A stretch of DNA of 64,000 nt from the NCBI GenBank assembly GCA_000750105.3, contig JPHH03000049.1:124001-188000 (forward strand). Reading direction: 5' to 3'. The stretch's first letter is position 1. Each line of letters starts with the position of its first letter. Made by a program: the position numbers and the translations under genes. This document shows, in pieces, positions 31,939 through 43,150 of this stretch. The notes beneath the pieces were generated by a model that had not been told where the DNA came from, ran no database searches, and worked only from the letters and a program-made list of their open reading frames with translations. Source of the stretch: Tolypocladium sp. Sup5 PDA-1 (Eukaryota > Ascomycota > Sordariomycetes > Hypocreales > Ophiocordycipitaceae).

Positions 31939-34449
31939 CTATCCGAAAAGCTTCAGGCAATGCTCCATGTTTTCATGCAATGCCATCATCATAGTCTTCC
32001 CATCGCCTTTCTGAATCATGGCATTCATCGCCTCCGCCGCAAGCCGCAGCGGCGTGTCGTCCGGCTCTCCGATCTCGCCCGAGGCAATCAGCAGGAGCAA
32101 TGCACCTACCCCCGGTACGTTGGACTCTTGTACCAAGGCAACGTGTGCCGAATGGCTGAGCTTGCGCAACAATGGTTCGCAATGCTCCTTGGTGGATCGG
32201 AAGAGCTTCCAACAGACCTGGTGAAAAAGGAGATAGGGGAAAGACATTTCCAACACCTCCACTTGACGTGCCAGCAGAAGAGGCGTGAGGAGTTTCTCTG
32301 GAGCAATGAATGCCCCTTCGCGCGTTTTTTTGCCCCCATTTACCCTACCCTGCTTGGCCTTCTTCGCTTCACCTCTCCGGTCTGGACTGTTGACGCGGCG
32401 GTAAAAGATGGAAGGATCATCTGTTGATCCCTCTACCACCTTAACTTGGGCGTGTGTCAGAATTTCATTGACCAGTTCCGGCGTCCAGTTCACCTGCTCA
32501 GCGCCTCGCCAGTAACGCTTCAAAAACATTGACGAAACAGGCAGGCCGGGCTTGATACGCCGGTCCCCAGAGCGCGAAATGCCTTGGGCGACGGTACGAA
32601 CCCTGGGCCGGCTTGCCCCTGACAGGAATGCGGCAGAGATGCCGGTCTGGAGGCAGAGTCGCCTGTGGTAGTCTTTGACATTCGACGGGGGTTCTCCAAC
32701 GAAAAAGTTGGAACTATCCAGCGTGGCGTTCACCAAATCCATGTCGTTCCAGCGCCCCTCGAGGAGCTTCTCCTTCTGCAAGGCGTTATACAGATGATTG
32801 GCAACCAAAATGGAACCCGATACGCCTGCCACGTCGATGCCCAGTTCGTGTATCTGGGCCCGGAAGTGAAAGAGCGCCAATCCGGCGAGAACAGGCGACC
32901 TGATGAGAGTTTTGTGCGGCTTCATTGTGGCTGGAATTGGGAGACCATTGTCCAGGAAGCAATGTCTCTTGACCTGAAACACGGGATCTGGTTGGAACCA
33001 CTTTATCTTTTCTCTGAATATGCGTACCTTCACCTCGGCAATTGGCTGCCACTCGTGGACGTGTAGGCTGTCATGGAGGTCCAGATACGATTGAAGAATG
33101 CCATTCATGTAGGAGAGTTGGTGCTCGAGGTGCTCATACGGCACTTGGGCTTTCTCTCTCAGGACGTGGTTGATGTCCAGGAACATCTGTGCGGCAAAGG
33201 CGAGGTAGAATGGAATCTCGCCTGTTTGGTCCAGCTCCCTAACCCCTCGCAGAAACTCATCTTGCACAGGGTAATCCGGAACAGCTCGGACTACCACCAT
33301 TAGGTCCGAAAAGGCCTCCAACAAAAGAGTCTTGTCTTCCTGATACTTCTCGTCGAAGGTCTTGGCACTGCGGTTGCTCGCTGGGTCGTAGGGGGCCAAC
33401 GCGTTGTCCATGGGCATCGGCACCTGTGACTGCGGACGGTCGCCCACAAATTGTCGGATCCGAGCGAATGAAAGGAAGTACGTGTCTTCGCCGAGATGGT
33501 ATGAGTCCGACTTCAAGTCGTCTTCGGCGGTTGGCGTTGAGGCCTTGTTGGCATACTCCACGCACTCACAACATTCTGAATAAAAGCGCTCCGTCATGGC
33601 CCAGGTACCGCCATTCGTTTGAAGCATTGGCTCAATATCTGCTATGAGATGGCGTGCCATGTCGATGGCTGTGTTGGTAGTTATCGCGGCGGCGGTAAGC
33701 TCAAAGTTCCCTTCGCGGTAGTTGGTCCAGATCCATTTGACCTTGTCGCGGATCTTGTTGAGATCTCTGACCATCATGATGTGCGCAAACAGGGCTTCCT
33801 CAGGCGACATCTGGGACTCGGCCTCGTACACCGTCTTGTCACTTGCGACGTTGATGGGTCGCTCGACGTTGGGCGCATCCAAAAACTCTTGAGACGGTTC
33901 GTACATCTCCAGGCTAGCGAATCTGTTGCTGATGGAGTCCACATCATCGGCCGGACCAGCGCGTGTGGAGGTAGGAGGTGCGGCGACAGTGGGCATCAGA
34001 GGCCGCAGGACCTCTCGAACCTTGCTCAGGACAGTGACGAAGTAGGCGTGCGTATCGTCAGAGGAGGCAGTCGTTTCGACTTGCTGTTTTCTCAGCTGCT
34101 GCGCAAAGTCGGCCCTTGCCTTGATGACGCGGTTGAGTGTTGTGACAAAGGCAGCCGGGATGGAGACGTCAGGCTTGCATGAGAGAATGTGCTCCGCAAG
34201 AGGGACAAAGCTCTTGATGGCGATGATGTACTTGCGAGAGCCATCTTTGGAAGACTCCTCCGCAGCCTTGTTGGCCTCTTTTCTCGCTTTCCCCTTGAGT
34301 CTTCCGCCTGGTTGTGGCAGCTTCGTGTCTGGTGGGAGTAGGGCTGCAGGACACCCAAGCGCCTTGGCAGTTGACGCGAGCCACGACGCGACGGCATCTG
34401 TGTCAGCCTTGTAGTGCCGGTATCCGCTGGCAAGAAAGGGCGGTGGCAT
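31939..34449 (-). CDS. DUF6604 domain protein
   Basis: 836 residues, single exon, start MPPPFLASGYRHYKADTD. Upstream in-frame codons to 34575 were not used because the family begins at this ATG. The N-terminal ~250 residues match the DUF6604 pattern (xLxSxYRxYKxDTDxVxxWLAxTA, then KARKEANKAA, and SRKYIIAIKSFVPLAEHI). The rest is largely helical (AITTNTAIDMARHLIADIEP; LSYMNGILQSYLDLHDSLH) with a Lys/Arg-rich stretch near residue 700 (RRGEAKKAKQGRVNGGKK). Such proteins are common in Pezizomycotina, usually cytosolic, and of unknown function. No catalytic motif, signal peptide or membrane segment was seen. Assigned by recognition of the N-terminal block. Confidence 0.85.
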   Translation of the reverse strand: MPPPFLASGYRHYKADTDAVASWLASTAKALGCPAALLPPDTKLPQPGGRLKGKARKEANKAAEESSKDGSRKYIIAIKSFVPLAEHILSCKPDVSIPAAFVTTLNRVIKARADFAQQLRKQQVETTASSDDTHAYFVTVLSKVREVLRPLMPTVAAPPTSTRAGPADDVDSISNRFASLEMYEPSQEFLDAPNVERPINVASDKTVYEAESQMSPEEALFAHIMMVRDLNKIRDKVKWIWTNYREGNFELTAAAITTNTAIDMARHLIADIEPMLQTNGGTWAMTERFYSECCECVEYANKASTPTAEDDLKSDSYHLGEDTYFLSFARIRQFVGDRPQSQVPMPMDNALAPYDPASNRSAKTFDEKYQEDKTLLLEAFSDLMVVVRAVPDYPVQDEFLRGVRELDQTGEIPFYLAFAAQMFLDINHVLREKAQVPYEHLEHQLSYMNGILQSYLDLHDSLHVHEWQPIAEVKVRIFREKIKWFQPDPVFQVKRHCFLDNGLPIPATMKPHKTLIRSPVLAGLALFHFRAQIHELGIDVAGVSGSILVANHLYNALQKEKLLEGRWNDMDLVNATLDSSNFFVGEPPSNVKDYHRRLCLQTGISAAFLSGASRPRVRTVAQGISRSGDRRIKPGLPVSSMFLKRYWRGAEQVNWTPELVNEILTHAQVKVVEGSTDDPSIFYRRVNSPDRRGEAKKAKQGRVNGGKKTREGAFIAPEKLLTPLLLARQVEVLEMSFPYLLFHQVCWKLFRSTKEHCEPLLRKLSHSAHVALVQESNVPGVGALLLLIASGEIGEPDDTPLRLAAEAMNAMIQKGDGKTMMMALHENMEHCLKLFG

Positions 34450-34682
34450 CTCGAGAGGCTCTTGGGGTGACGAGATGGTGGTGCAGCGGTGTGGTGGTGA
34501 TAACGACAAGATTGTGTGAACGCACAAAATGAGGAGAGGCGAGAGAAAAGTAAAACCAAAACAAGCGGGCGACAAAAGACCTGCTCAGTTACTCAACGTG
34601 CTGCGGCAGGCCTGTTGTTCCGGTAACCGGGGAGCGAGTGACTGCTCAAGCGCAGTCACTGAGCATCGCTGCCGGGGCAACT

Positions 34683-34739
34683 CGTTTGCAACTCATCTGC
34701 AACCCGTTTGCAACCCGTTTGCAACCCGTTTGCACAACC
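34683..34739. repeat. 11-bp tandem repeat CGTTTGCAACC, about five units
   Basis: Five consecutive units close to CGTTTGCAACC; the second has CATCTGCAACC and the last a 2-bp insertion. It lies about 235 bp upstream of the DUF6604 start, so in its promoter region. Confidence 0.9.
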
Positions 34740-37700
34740 GTGACTGCGAGAACCATTAGCGGCCTTATGTCAATGTACTTCGGGCATAACTGTTCACTTG
34801 AACATGCTGTGGGAGTTACGGGACAGTTCATGGACTCGTTGTAGCCGAAGTTGGGAGAGTTGGTGAAGTTGTGGCCGCATGTGGACTCAGGCTTGCTGCC
34901 TAATCCAGCAACGAACGCAATGCGACATGACATGTCTGTTGATATCTTTGAGGAAATGTATTGTCCAATATTAATGAAAACGAAAACATGTCTCTCAGCT
35001 GGCCATGACGGCTTGGTGAGAGCCAGGCCATTCGCCAGGAGCAGCCAGGCCCCTCTTGTGACGAGCAAAACTTGGAAACCTGGAGTTTATGAGTTCACTC
35101 AAACTCTGTACAAGGACTGCTAAAATCTCAAGTGAGTGCTGGAATCTCCTTGAATACGACGGGTACGATAAGTGAGTCGTGAGGTCGGTCTTTACTGTGA
35201 CTCCAGGGAGTAGTGCCAGCACCCAATTGCCCGCAAACAACGCCCATGCTATTTCCAGCTACATAGCAAACAACCTCAAGAAGCTAAACCCAGTCCTTTT
35301 AGGTCTCGGCAAAGCTGTCAATGCTCTAGTGCACCGGGAATGGTGACATTTGCATTCACGGAGCTGGTCTGGCAGCTGGGGGATCGCGGTGCAGTGAGTT
35401 GAACCGTGAAGGGGTTGGCAGCGCTCGGCTGTCGTCACGGCACTCAAACGACCTACTGCCGCCGCAGCTGAGTAACAGCAGGAGCTTAGGTACGTCGATG
35501 GTTAAAGAGGAAACTGCTAGCGCTCCTGGTGGCGGCTGTCAGGTCACCTGCCCTCGATCAGCTCGCTGGCGCCACGGCTGGTGATATCGCCGGCTTCATC
35601 TTGCGCACTGCGCGAGCTGAAGGTGGGGGGTCGCCTTGGCCCGCTGCGCGGACTGCAGATGTACGAAGCATGGACTATCGCTTACGGCGGTCTCTACGAG
35701 CGGGGGGAGTTCTGGTGTGTCGATATACGGACAGAGATTGGACGAGCGCGGTGGTTGAGCAGTGATGTGCGCTTGGTGAGGAGAACCGAGCGGGTGGTGG
35801 ACGAGGCGTTCACCAAGCAATCATGATCTTGTTTCTCCCGCAAGGACCTCCGCCAAGCGCACCTCTCTAACGCCCAGACATTTATACAGCAGAGAATTGA
35901 AGTTGAATTTCCCTTGGAGGAAACGCGGCGTTGGACAAACTCTACGAGGCAATGGGCGCTGCCTTTAGGGGACACAGCAGCAGCACAAAGAAGGATCGTC
36001 ATTGCGGGGACGCCAAAGAGACCCTGCAGGGTGGTGGTGGGCAGGAGTGGATCCCACCAATCCCGCCCCCGCATTCTGGACCTGGTGGGTATGACGGCAT
36101 GATGCAGGAGCCTGTCAACTCCCTACCGGGCAAATAGCAGGGCAGAGATAAGAAACACGAAACTTGGACGCCAAGGGTGCGTTCTAGACGACCTGGAGGA
36201 TTGAACGCAACAAGAGGAGGGGATACATATGCGGTGTTGCCTTGTGGGCGGTTGACTGGACGTGGTGCGTCAAGTGCCGGCGCATGAATGATATGGAGCA
36301 TGGAGGATGGATGGACGGGATCGACAGAGGCGTGTTATGGCGACGGAATAAATGTTACGTAGGAACCGGAGGGGAAGTCGCAATAGCTACGGAAGCGTGT
36401 ACCGTAGCCATATCCCCGGCCGAGTGACATCTGCAGTTCTGGCACCACCTCGAACCCGGCCGACGTCTGAAGTGGTCCGCGACGAGCCGAGCCAGCGCAA
36501 CCCGAGGCTGAGCCTGTGGCTCCGTCGAACCTGATATGAACTCGGACCTGCCATCTCGATCGAGACCAGCTTGCATGCTCGCTGCCGCAGAGGGATTATC
36601 GCCCTTGGTTCCTCCCTTGCCTCCGTCCGAGTCGAGGATCAGCCCGTCCATGAGTCTCATCATCCGGCCGAGGGGTTGCATCGGTTAGACTAGCTCTCCG
36701 AGAGGGCATGTCCAACCATGCAAACACGCCGTGGAATTACAAAGCAGCGATCACGCCGCGCGGAAGGGATGGCCTGACAGTGAGTCGGCGGTGGTGAAGC
36801 AACAAGTGGCCAGTCGACGGCACACAACCCGTCAACCCCTTTATCATCATCAGGTTCTCCTGAGAAAAGGAAAACCCGTCTGTGCAACGCCAGACCCGCG
36901 CATGTGCCAAACGCACCCGTGATGCTAATCGCGCGCCGGCGGGCTATCGCACCAAGGCCCGGTACTTGGTCACGCGGGCATCGTTTGCGGGGCGGGCGGG
37001 TACCCCTCGCCAACGTGAGCGCTCGGATTTTGCAGCGGGTTTCGGACGGACGGACGGACGGCGACGAAGCTACCTAACCTTGTGCGTAGGCTTAAGTTTG
37101 ACACGCCGCTGCGCACGTACGTACGAGTCCGCGCGCGGATGAAGCATAATTCGACTCCGGAGGGAAGTGTATGAATGAATGTAACGCGAAGCCTTGTTGC
37201 AGTGTTGTGTTGGGCAGGGACAGATAAAGACGCATCGCCGCACGACAGGGACAACCCCACGGACACGATAAGGGTCGATAACAGCGTGCCACTACTTCGT
37301 ACTAGCCGCGAAGCCATGCCCCAGGATTCCAGAACCCTCCCAGCGTCGAGGCTCGGACCCGCCTGCCCTCCGTTGCCGGCCCTGCCGGAAGTCTCGGGCA
37401 TGCCAACCCAAAAGCCCAACCCGGGGCTTATCAGCGCTTTGCCTTTCCAACGGGCGGCGGGCCTGAGGGGGGGAAAACCGTCGAATGGCGCTGCCTCTGG
37501 CCCCTTTGGGGATCTGATTATTGACGCCGGGCGCTGATTAGTCGGCGCCGTGGCTCCCTGCTGCGCTGGCCCGAATAAGGCAGCCCACCCAGTCTCCGGG
37601 CCCGGGGCCCAACGAGACGACGCCTGGACGCGATAGTTGCCAAACCCAACCTTCCAGCCTCGAGACGGACGGATCGCGCTTGGCCCGAATGAATGCCGTC

Positions 37701-38106
37701 AGCCTAGGATGTGCTGTTATGTACTACGGGCTACTTGGGTTGGGCCGTAGGAGGAACGAGAGGCTATTCCCACGAGCGAATGAGCAAGGGCGGCTGCTGT
37801 TCCCTTGCGTTCGGGGGTCATTCATTCTTCGTGGTGTGTGTGTGTCCGCGTGTCCGGTGCCTGCGTATATCACTGCTTCAGGCCCCCTCTTGTTCGGGTT
37901 GGGGATGGAACAGAATTTCAGCTGCGCCGTGTCTGCTTCTTCCGCAGGACAGGCAGCAACACCGGGCAAAGAAACCCCAGCTCATTCGCCCCTCCGTGTC
38001 GTCCGTCTGGCAGCTCGGAGTCTCCGCGAAACGCCGCGCAGCCACACCCCGGTCACTCGCGTGGTGCTGATAAGGCATCACTCGTGGCCCTGTCATCCAG
38101 CAATCG

Positions 38107-38137
38107 GTCAGTCAGTCAGTCCGTCAGTCAGTCCGTC
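38107..38137. repeat. GTCA/GTCC tetranucleotide array
   Basis: About seven to eight tetranucleotide units (GTCAGTCAGTCAGTCCGTCA and onward), in the probable promoter or leader of the gene starting at 38603. Confidence 0.85.
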
Positions 38138-38602
38138 GAGCGGGCCTGACCCGACACTTGCCCGTCCTCGTCTCTTCCGTCCGTTCCTGCTCTTCCTCTA
38201 CTTTCACCATCCTCATCATCGTCGTCCCCATCGCCAGCGTCGACTCGACTCCTCCCGCCGCTGCCTCTGCCTGCGCTTCTGCAAGGCACCGCCGGCGTCA
38301 CCCCCAGGCCCTCCTCCACCCCGACGCCGCCTCCCAATCGGGCCAACGCCATTCGCTGGCCCTCCTGCCGCTTCGGTGTGCTGCGCCCTGGTTGCCTTTA
38401 CGTACTGGAATCCAGCGACACGCGACCTGCAAAAGGCCCCCCGGACACGGGTGCGGGTGCGACCTACCGCTGCAACTGCAACTGCAGCCCGCCTGCGACT
38501 GCAGCGTCCCGTCACGACGCCGATCGGCTCCAGCTCGCGCGTCCCAGGGCAGCGGTCCCCTGAAAGGCGAGCAAAGGCCCCTGGAAGCATGCCCCCGCCG
38601 CG

Positions 38603-40342
38603 ATGAGGTCGCTCTTGTTCTCCGGCCTGTCCAGGCACGGCATTGCTTCCACGTCTTCCACGTCTTCTTCCTCGCCCTCACATTCAAACGCACATTCACA
38701 TTCACATTCACATTCGCAATCACATCCACGCTCCTCGAGTAAACCGACATCAACCGACACGATTCCGTCCAAACCTGCCGCTGCCGCCAGCGCTGCATCA
38801 CAACGGAGCAGTAGCAGCACCAGCAGCAGAACCCCGAAGCATGCACCCAAACCCGACGACGCAGCCGTCACCGTCACCGTCAAGCCCATCCGATCAGCGT
38901 CCTCGTCGACGTGCTCCTCGTCGGCCGCCTCCGTCGTCTCCTCGGCCACGTCGTCCGGGTTCGATGCAGCCATGGTCAAGCGCGGCAGAGTCAAGCGCGA
39001 GGCCAGCAGCAGTCTGTCCCCCTCGAGTCCCCCCAGCACCACCACCAGCAGCGGCCTGTGCCGGCCCGCGACGCCCACGAGCCCCGTCCAGATCCCCAAC
39101 AAGCACAGCAGCCGCGAGACGGCCCACGGCGCCGTGAAGCGGCACGCCGCCCACCGCAGGAGGCACCCGCGCGATGTCCACTCCCCGGAGTCGCTGTCCC
39201 CGTCGCTGGCGGCCCTGCTGGCCGTCACCGACATCCCCCGCCAGACGCGGCGCCGGCGCGGGAGCGACAAGCCGCTGACCGTCGACGAGATTGTCAGCGA
39301 CCAGCACGTCTCCGAGAAGGAGCTGAGCCTGACGCTGGGCCGCGGGCCCATGGACCTGCTGCTGTCGCCGCCCGAGGACCTGGCCGACGGCTACGTGAGC
39401 GCCAGTGAGAGCAACATTGGCTCCGCCATGGCGCGGACGACGTCGGCCGACTCGATCCCCTCGCTGGGCGACTCCTTTGTCACCGACATCGTCTCGTCGG
39501 TCGACACGCCCGGCAGCGTCAGCTCGTCGTCGCACAGAAGACGGCTGAGCCCCATGCGCAGGTCGCTGGAACCCGTACGCTCTCCTCCGGACGCGACCGA
39601 GGAGCACCCGCTCGCCGCCAACGGCGTGAGCCTGGACGACATGGACTTTGTCGTCTTTGAGCAGCCCGCCGACGAGGCCAACAAGCCGCAGTTTCTGGAG
39701 CCCTTCAAGCCGCTGCGGTCCGTCTTCAAGTCCAACCTCACCGCCTCTCTACGCGCGCTGCGGTCTGCCGCCAAGTCCTTTTCGAGCATCAACTTCCCCT
39801 CGATCCCGCCCGACGACTTCCTGACGCGGTCCATCTTGACCATCGACCCCAACGTGCCCTACGCGGATGAGCGCCGCCCACCGGTTACGGAGGAGATGCC
39901 CTCGGCCGAGCTGCGGCGCTACCTGAACCCGACTACGAGCAGCCACATCGACCCGCAGCCCAAGCCCTCGCGGCCCTTTGCGGCCTCGATCCAGATGCAG
40001 ACCTACAAGGTCCAGCGCTCGCGGTCGCCGCCGTCCTCGTCGCGCAGCCCCTACCCGGCGACGTCGCCGCAGGCGGCTTCCACAACGAGCCCCAGCCAGC
40101 AGCAACAGGCCCGCCCAGGGAACCAGACACCGGTGCCGGGCATGCGGCAGCGCGAGATGCGGGAGAACTCGGACTTTATCCGCATCGCCGTCATGGAGAT
40201 GGCCATGCGCAAGCGGGGCAAGCTGGACAACCAGCGGCCCGGCCGGGCGCGTTGGGCGCTGCCGCCGAGGAGGCCGTCGATGAGGCCCTACGAGATTGGG
40301 CCCAATGGCGTTCCGGCTCGATGGACGCCGGTGAGCTACTGA
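38603..40342 (+). CDS. Conserved serine-rich fungal protein of unknown function
   Basis: 579 residues, single exon, ATG-initiated (MRSLLFSGLSRHG). The N-terminal ~190 residues are very Ser-rich, with a His-Ser repeat (HSHSHSHSQSH) encoded by CACATT units near 38690-38725. Conserved-looking blocks follow: SLAALLAVTDIPRQTRRRR (about 206-226); KPLTVDEIVSDQHVSEKELSL and GPMDLLLSPPEDL; TSADSIPSLGDSFVTD; KSNLTASLRALRSAAKSFS with SIPPDDFLTRSILTIDP; and the C-terminal DFIRIAVMEMAMRKRGKLD, GRARWALPPRRPSMRPYE, then GVPARWTPV. The pattern of ordered motifs in a disordered background suggests a regulatory or scaffold protein, possibly phosphorylated, but no named domain was recognised. No signal peptide or membrane segment. 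I recognise the layout as a widespread sordariomycete hypothetical protein. Confidence 0.8.
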   Translation: MRSLLFSGLSRHGIASTSSTSSSSPSHSNAHSHSHSHSQSHPRSSSKPTSTDTIPSKPAAAASAASQRSSSSTSSRTPKHAPKPDDAAVTVTVKPIRSASSSTCSSSAASVVSSATSSGFDAAMVKRGRVKREASSSLSPSSPPSTTTSSGLCRPATPTSPVQIPNKHSSRETAHGAVKRHAAHRRRHPRDVHSPESLSPSLAALLAVTDIPRQTRRRRGSDKPLTVDEIVSDQHVSEKELSLTLGRGPMDLLLSPPEDLADGYVSASESNIGSAMARTTSADSIPSLGDSFVTDIVSSVDTPGSVSSSSHRRRLSPMRRSLEPVRSPPDATEEHPLAANGVSLDDMDFVVFEQPADEANKPQFLEPFKPLRSVFKSNLTASLRALRSAAKSFSSINFPSIPPDDFLTRSILTIDPNVPYADERRPPVTEEMPSAELRRYLNPTTSSHIDPQPKPSRPFAASIQMQTYKVQRSRSPPSSSRSPYPATSPQAASTTSPSQQQQARPGNQTPVPGMRQREMRENSDFIRIAVMEMAMRKRGKLDNQRPGRARWALPPRRPSMRPYEIGPNGVPARWTPVSY

Positions 40343-43150
40343 TTATGGACTCGCTACGAGACGATGGGCGCAAAGACTGGGCTCTGCTGCGGGTTCGGGA
40401 CAGCCTGACCAGACCACTGGACTCTTGCCACGACGGTGGAACAGGGCCAGTACCTCGCAGCGATCCATGGTCGACAGTCTCATTCGGTACACGTCATGGC
40501 CCTGGAGGACGGCACGTTGCAGTGGCTCCATCGGCCAAGGTTGCAGAGACAGGGTCTGCGCCGCCAATGGTGGGCGTTGGAGCCCTGACGTCGACTCCAT
40601 CGGTTGGGTAAGGCGCTCCGCTTGGATCCGCCCGTCGAAGGCCTCTGGAAGCCCTGCCGAAGGCTTCGTGCCAGTGCGCCGGGAGCAGGCCGAGCCCTGG
40701 CGATTCAGCCCTGCCCTGGCCCGCAAAGAGGCACGTTCATCAGGTTATCACGGCCACGCGAATTGGACCCTCGATTGGGGCGGTGGCAACCGCAGAGGCA
40801 ACCGCAGAGGCAACCGCAGAGGCACGCAAGCACACACTGGGGGAGGGAAAATTTCAACATCCGGCGTCCCGAGGCATGGGCAGATGCAGATGCAGTCCAG
40901 CTCCTTGCGAGCAGCCAGAGATGCCTGATTGGGAAGGCGGCGCAACACCCTGCAATCCCTCGCTCTCGCCTTCACATTCTCTGACGCTGGACTGCGTCTG
41001 CTTCAATGCCTCTTGTTCCGAGGACCCTGCCAGACAGGCCTGACTCATTCGCCAAACCGCCAGGGGCCATCCTCATGCTCTGATTTTCCCCCCTACGATG
41101 GGCTTTCTGGGAATTGCGCCCCACTGGACCCTTTGGACTTTGGTCGAGTCGGCCAACCTGGAACGTTGGCTCGCGACAAAAAGTCTCCACAACCGAGGCG
41201 GCATCTCCCGGAGCGGTTGTCTCATCGCGGGCACCTGCGGGAGCCACGCGGCACCATCTAGATGGCCACACCCCGAGTCGTCGCTCCCCGCATCGCATCA
41301 GAGTGCATACTGTTGCATATTCTGCCTTGGGTCGGGACAGAGGATTGGACCAACATGCTGCCATCTACTCTCCTCTTCTTCTATTTGTTTTTGTATTCCA
41401 GCTTGGATCTGAAGTCTGGATGTCGGAGTTTTACAGCGGGAACGGAATGGATCAGGCGTCGCCCCCAATGGGCTTTTTTTTTCTTTTCGATTCTACTGCA
41501 TTGCGACGCCAGGGACAGGAACAGGGAACAGCATTTGACATGGCGGTCTGGGTCTTGGAATTTCAGGATACCTATGTTTTGCTACCACTACCATCACATC
41601 ATCAATCTTTTTGGAGCCTCTTGTGAGCAATTTCCCCTCTTTTTGCCTGTCTGTTTACTCGCTTCTCATTGGTGAGAGCTGGCGCGCAGATGCACGTCTG
41701 CCCGACGGGGCACGAAAGGCTTCTCTGCTCGTGCGGGCTGTATGATTTGATGAAGAGACGGATGGGGTCTGCCGCGAGGCATGGGGATGGGAGTCGGTGT
41801 ACGGATAGTAGATGGGGTTTTGAGTTATCATGTCCATCGAATTGAGAAGCTGCCAGATTGAGCAACAATCGTCTTGGTCTCCCGTGTTTGCATGTACTCC
41901 AATGGGTTAGTAGTCTTCTCGTCCATCGGAGGAGTAACTATCGCGGAAGGTTGGAGGCCCGGGGGAATCTGTCTCCTGCTCCGCCACCAGATCTACTCGC
42001 ATCTATTACTCGTAGTTATGCGGGAAAGAAAAAGTGCCCAGACTGGGGAGGGAGGGTTTGGCACTTGCCTATTAGGGGAATTGCGCGACGGACCCTGAGA
42101 TTGGGGAGGGGTAAGGGCCTTGGGGTCTTGATGAAGAGTTTTGCGATACGGGGCTGTGGGGATTGATGCTGAGAGTGAGGGATGGATTAGTGAGTGAGGA
42201 TTAGTGATGTGGGCTGGTCATGTTCTTGGTGTTGAGGGTTCAGGGAGTAAATGGTCGGTCGGTCGGATGGTGGGATAGATACAAGGGCGAGATGGATAGA
42301 GGGGGGATTATACTGATGGATGCGATATTAATGCAAAGACGGATAAAGATCTTATCCAAGTTCTCGATCAACGCGTCGCGTGAGACGGGCCGATCGCTGC
42401 CTGCCGTTATCAGGCGCACTACTATACGACCCTTATAATCCAATGGGTATGTGACTATAAAGCAAATCTATAAGACTTTTGAGGTTATTGCTACAGACTA
42501 TTAGGCAACAAGGTCTGTGTTCTGTGGGCCGGAGGTCATGGAACGAGCGCGCCGTGTAGACGGACGTTCGGAGAGCCGGCGGAGTGTCTCGGGCCGGCGC
42601 GACGACGGGGTCCGATGGTCCGTTGGAAGTTTGTGTCTACCGGTTGCCATGGTTGACCGAAGGGACTACATCGCTGTCTATGGATTTTCATGTTTAAACT
42701 CATCGGCCGTTTCCGATGTTGATTTGGGCCGTTGACCCCATCCATTCATCGTCCGTCCGACGTCTCCGATCAGATCGACCGGGTCATCGGCCTGGCTTCC
42801 GGAGATGCCTCTGAACGTACAGGCTAAGAGACAACGACTCGTTTATTTTTATCTCAGAGGCCCTACCTGGAATACAAGTTTAGAGATTCAGCGCGATGGG
42901 TTCTTTTGTTTGCGCGGTAGCCTAACATGTTTATGTGGTTGCGCGTCGTAGGATTCGATGGTAAGCCCAGGCAGCGTTGTTTACGATGAACCAACAACAA
43001 CTAATCTTGGTGCCTGCTCGACTGACGTGCTTACCGACGCGTTTCACAACGTTGAGCATGTATATTAACCGACTCTCAATAAGTCGTCTATATCTTATTT
43101 CTTTCATTGGTACTAGGAAGTCTTGAATCAAAGGCGACACGTCTAATACA
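40343..43150. other. 2.8 kb gene-poor interval with a compositional change
   Basis: No credible gene. From about 42.3 kb the sequence becomes clearly more AT-rich and stop-dense (for instance around 42430-42510), marking the change from the core-like left half to the accessory-like right half. A 12-bp repeat lies at 40785-40824. A fragment near 42360-42440 reads like a decayed ORF, but no transposase motif could be confirmed. Confidence 0.45.
40785..40824. repeat. 12-bp tandem repeat GGCAACCGCAGA, 3.3 units
   Basis: Three perfect 12-bp units plus four bases of a fourth, in the 3' flank of the serine-rich protein gene. Confidence 0.9.

Larger units (their letters stand above)
34450..38602. 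other. 4.15 kb interval without a recognisable gene
   Basis: Lies between two divergent genes. ORFs here are short, overlapping and without family motifs. It contains an 11-bp direct repeat array (34683-34739), AT-rich sequence around 34880-35000, and a GTCA/GTCC tetranucleotide array (38107-38137). The last ~450 bp before 38603 is C/T-rich and is probably the leader of the next gene. No tRNA seen. Confidence 0.5.

Noticed and set aside
37680..38606. 308-codon ORF ending at the serine-rich gene start
   Set aside because: It lies in a C/T-rich leader, overlaps the ATG of the real gene in another frame, and has no conserved-looking segment.
42360..42530. Possible transposase fragment near the composition change
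   Set aside because: A short decayed frame was considered, but there is no DDE motif, terminal repeat or second copy in the window.
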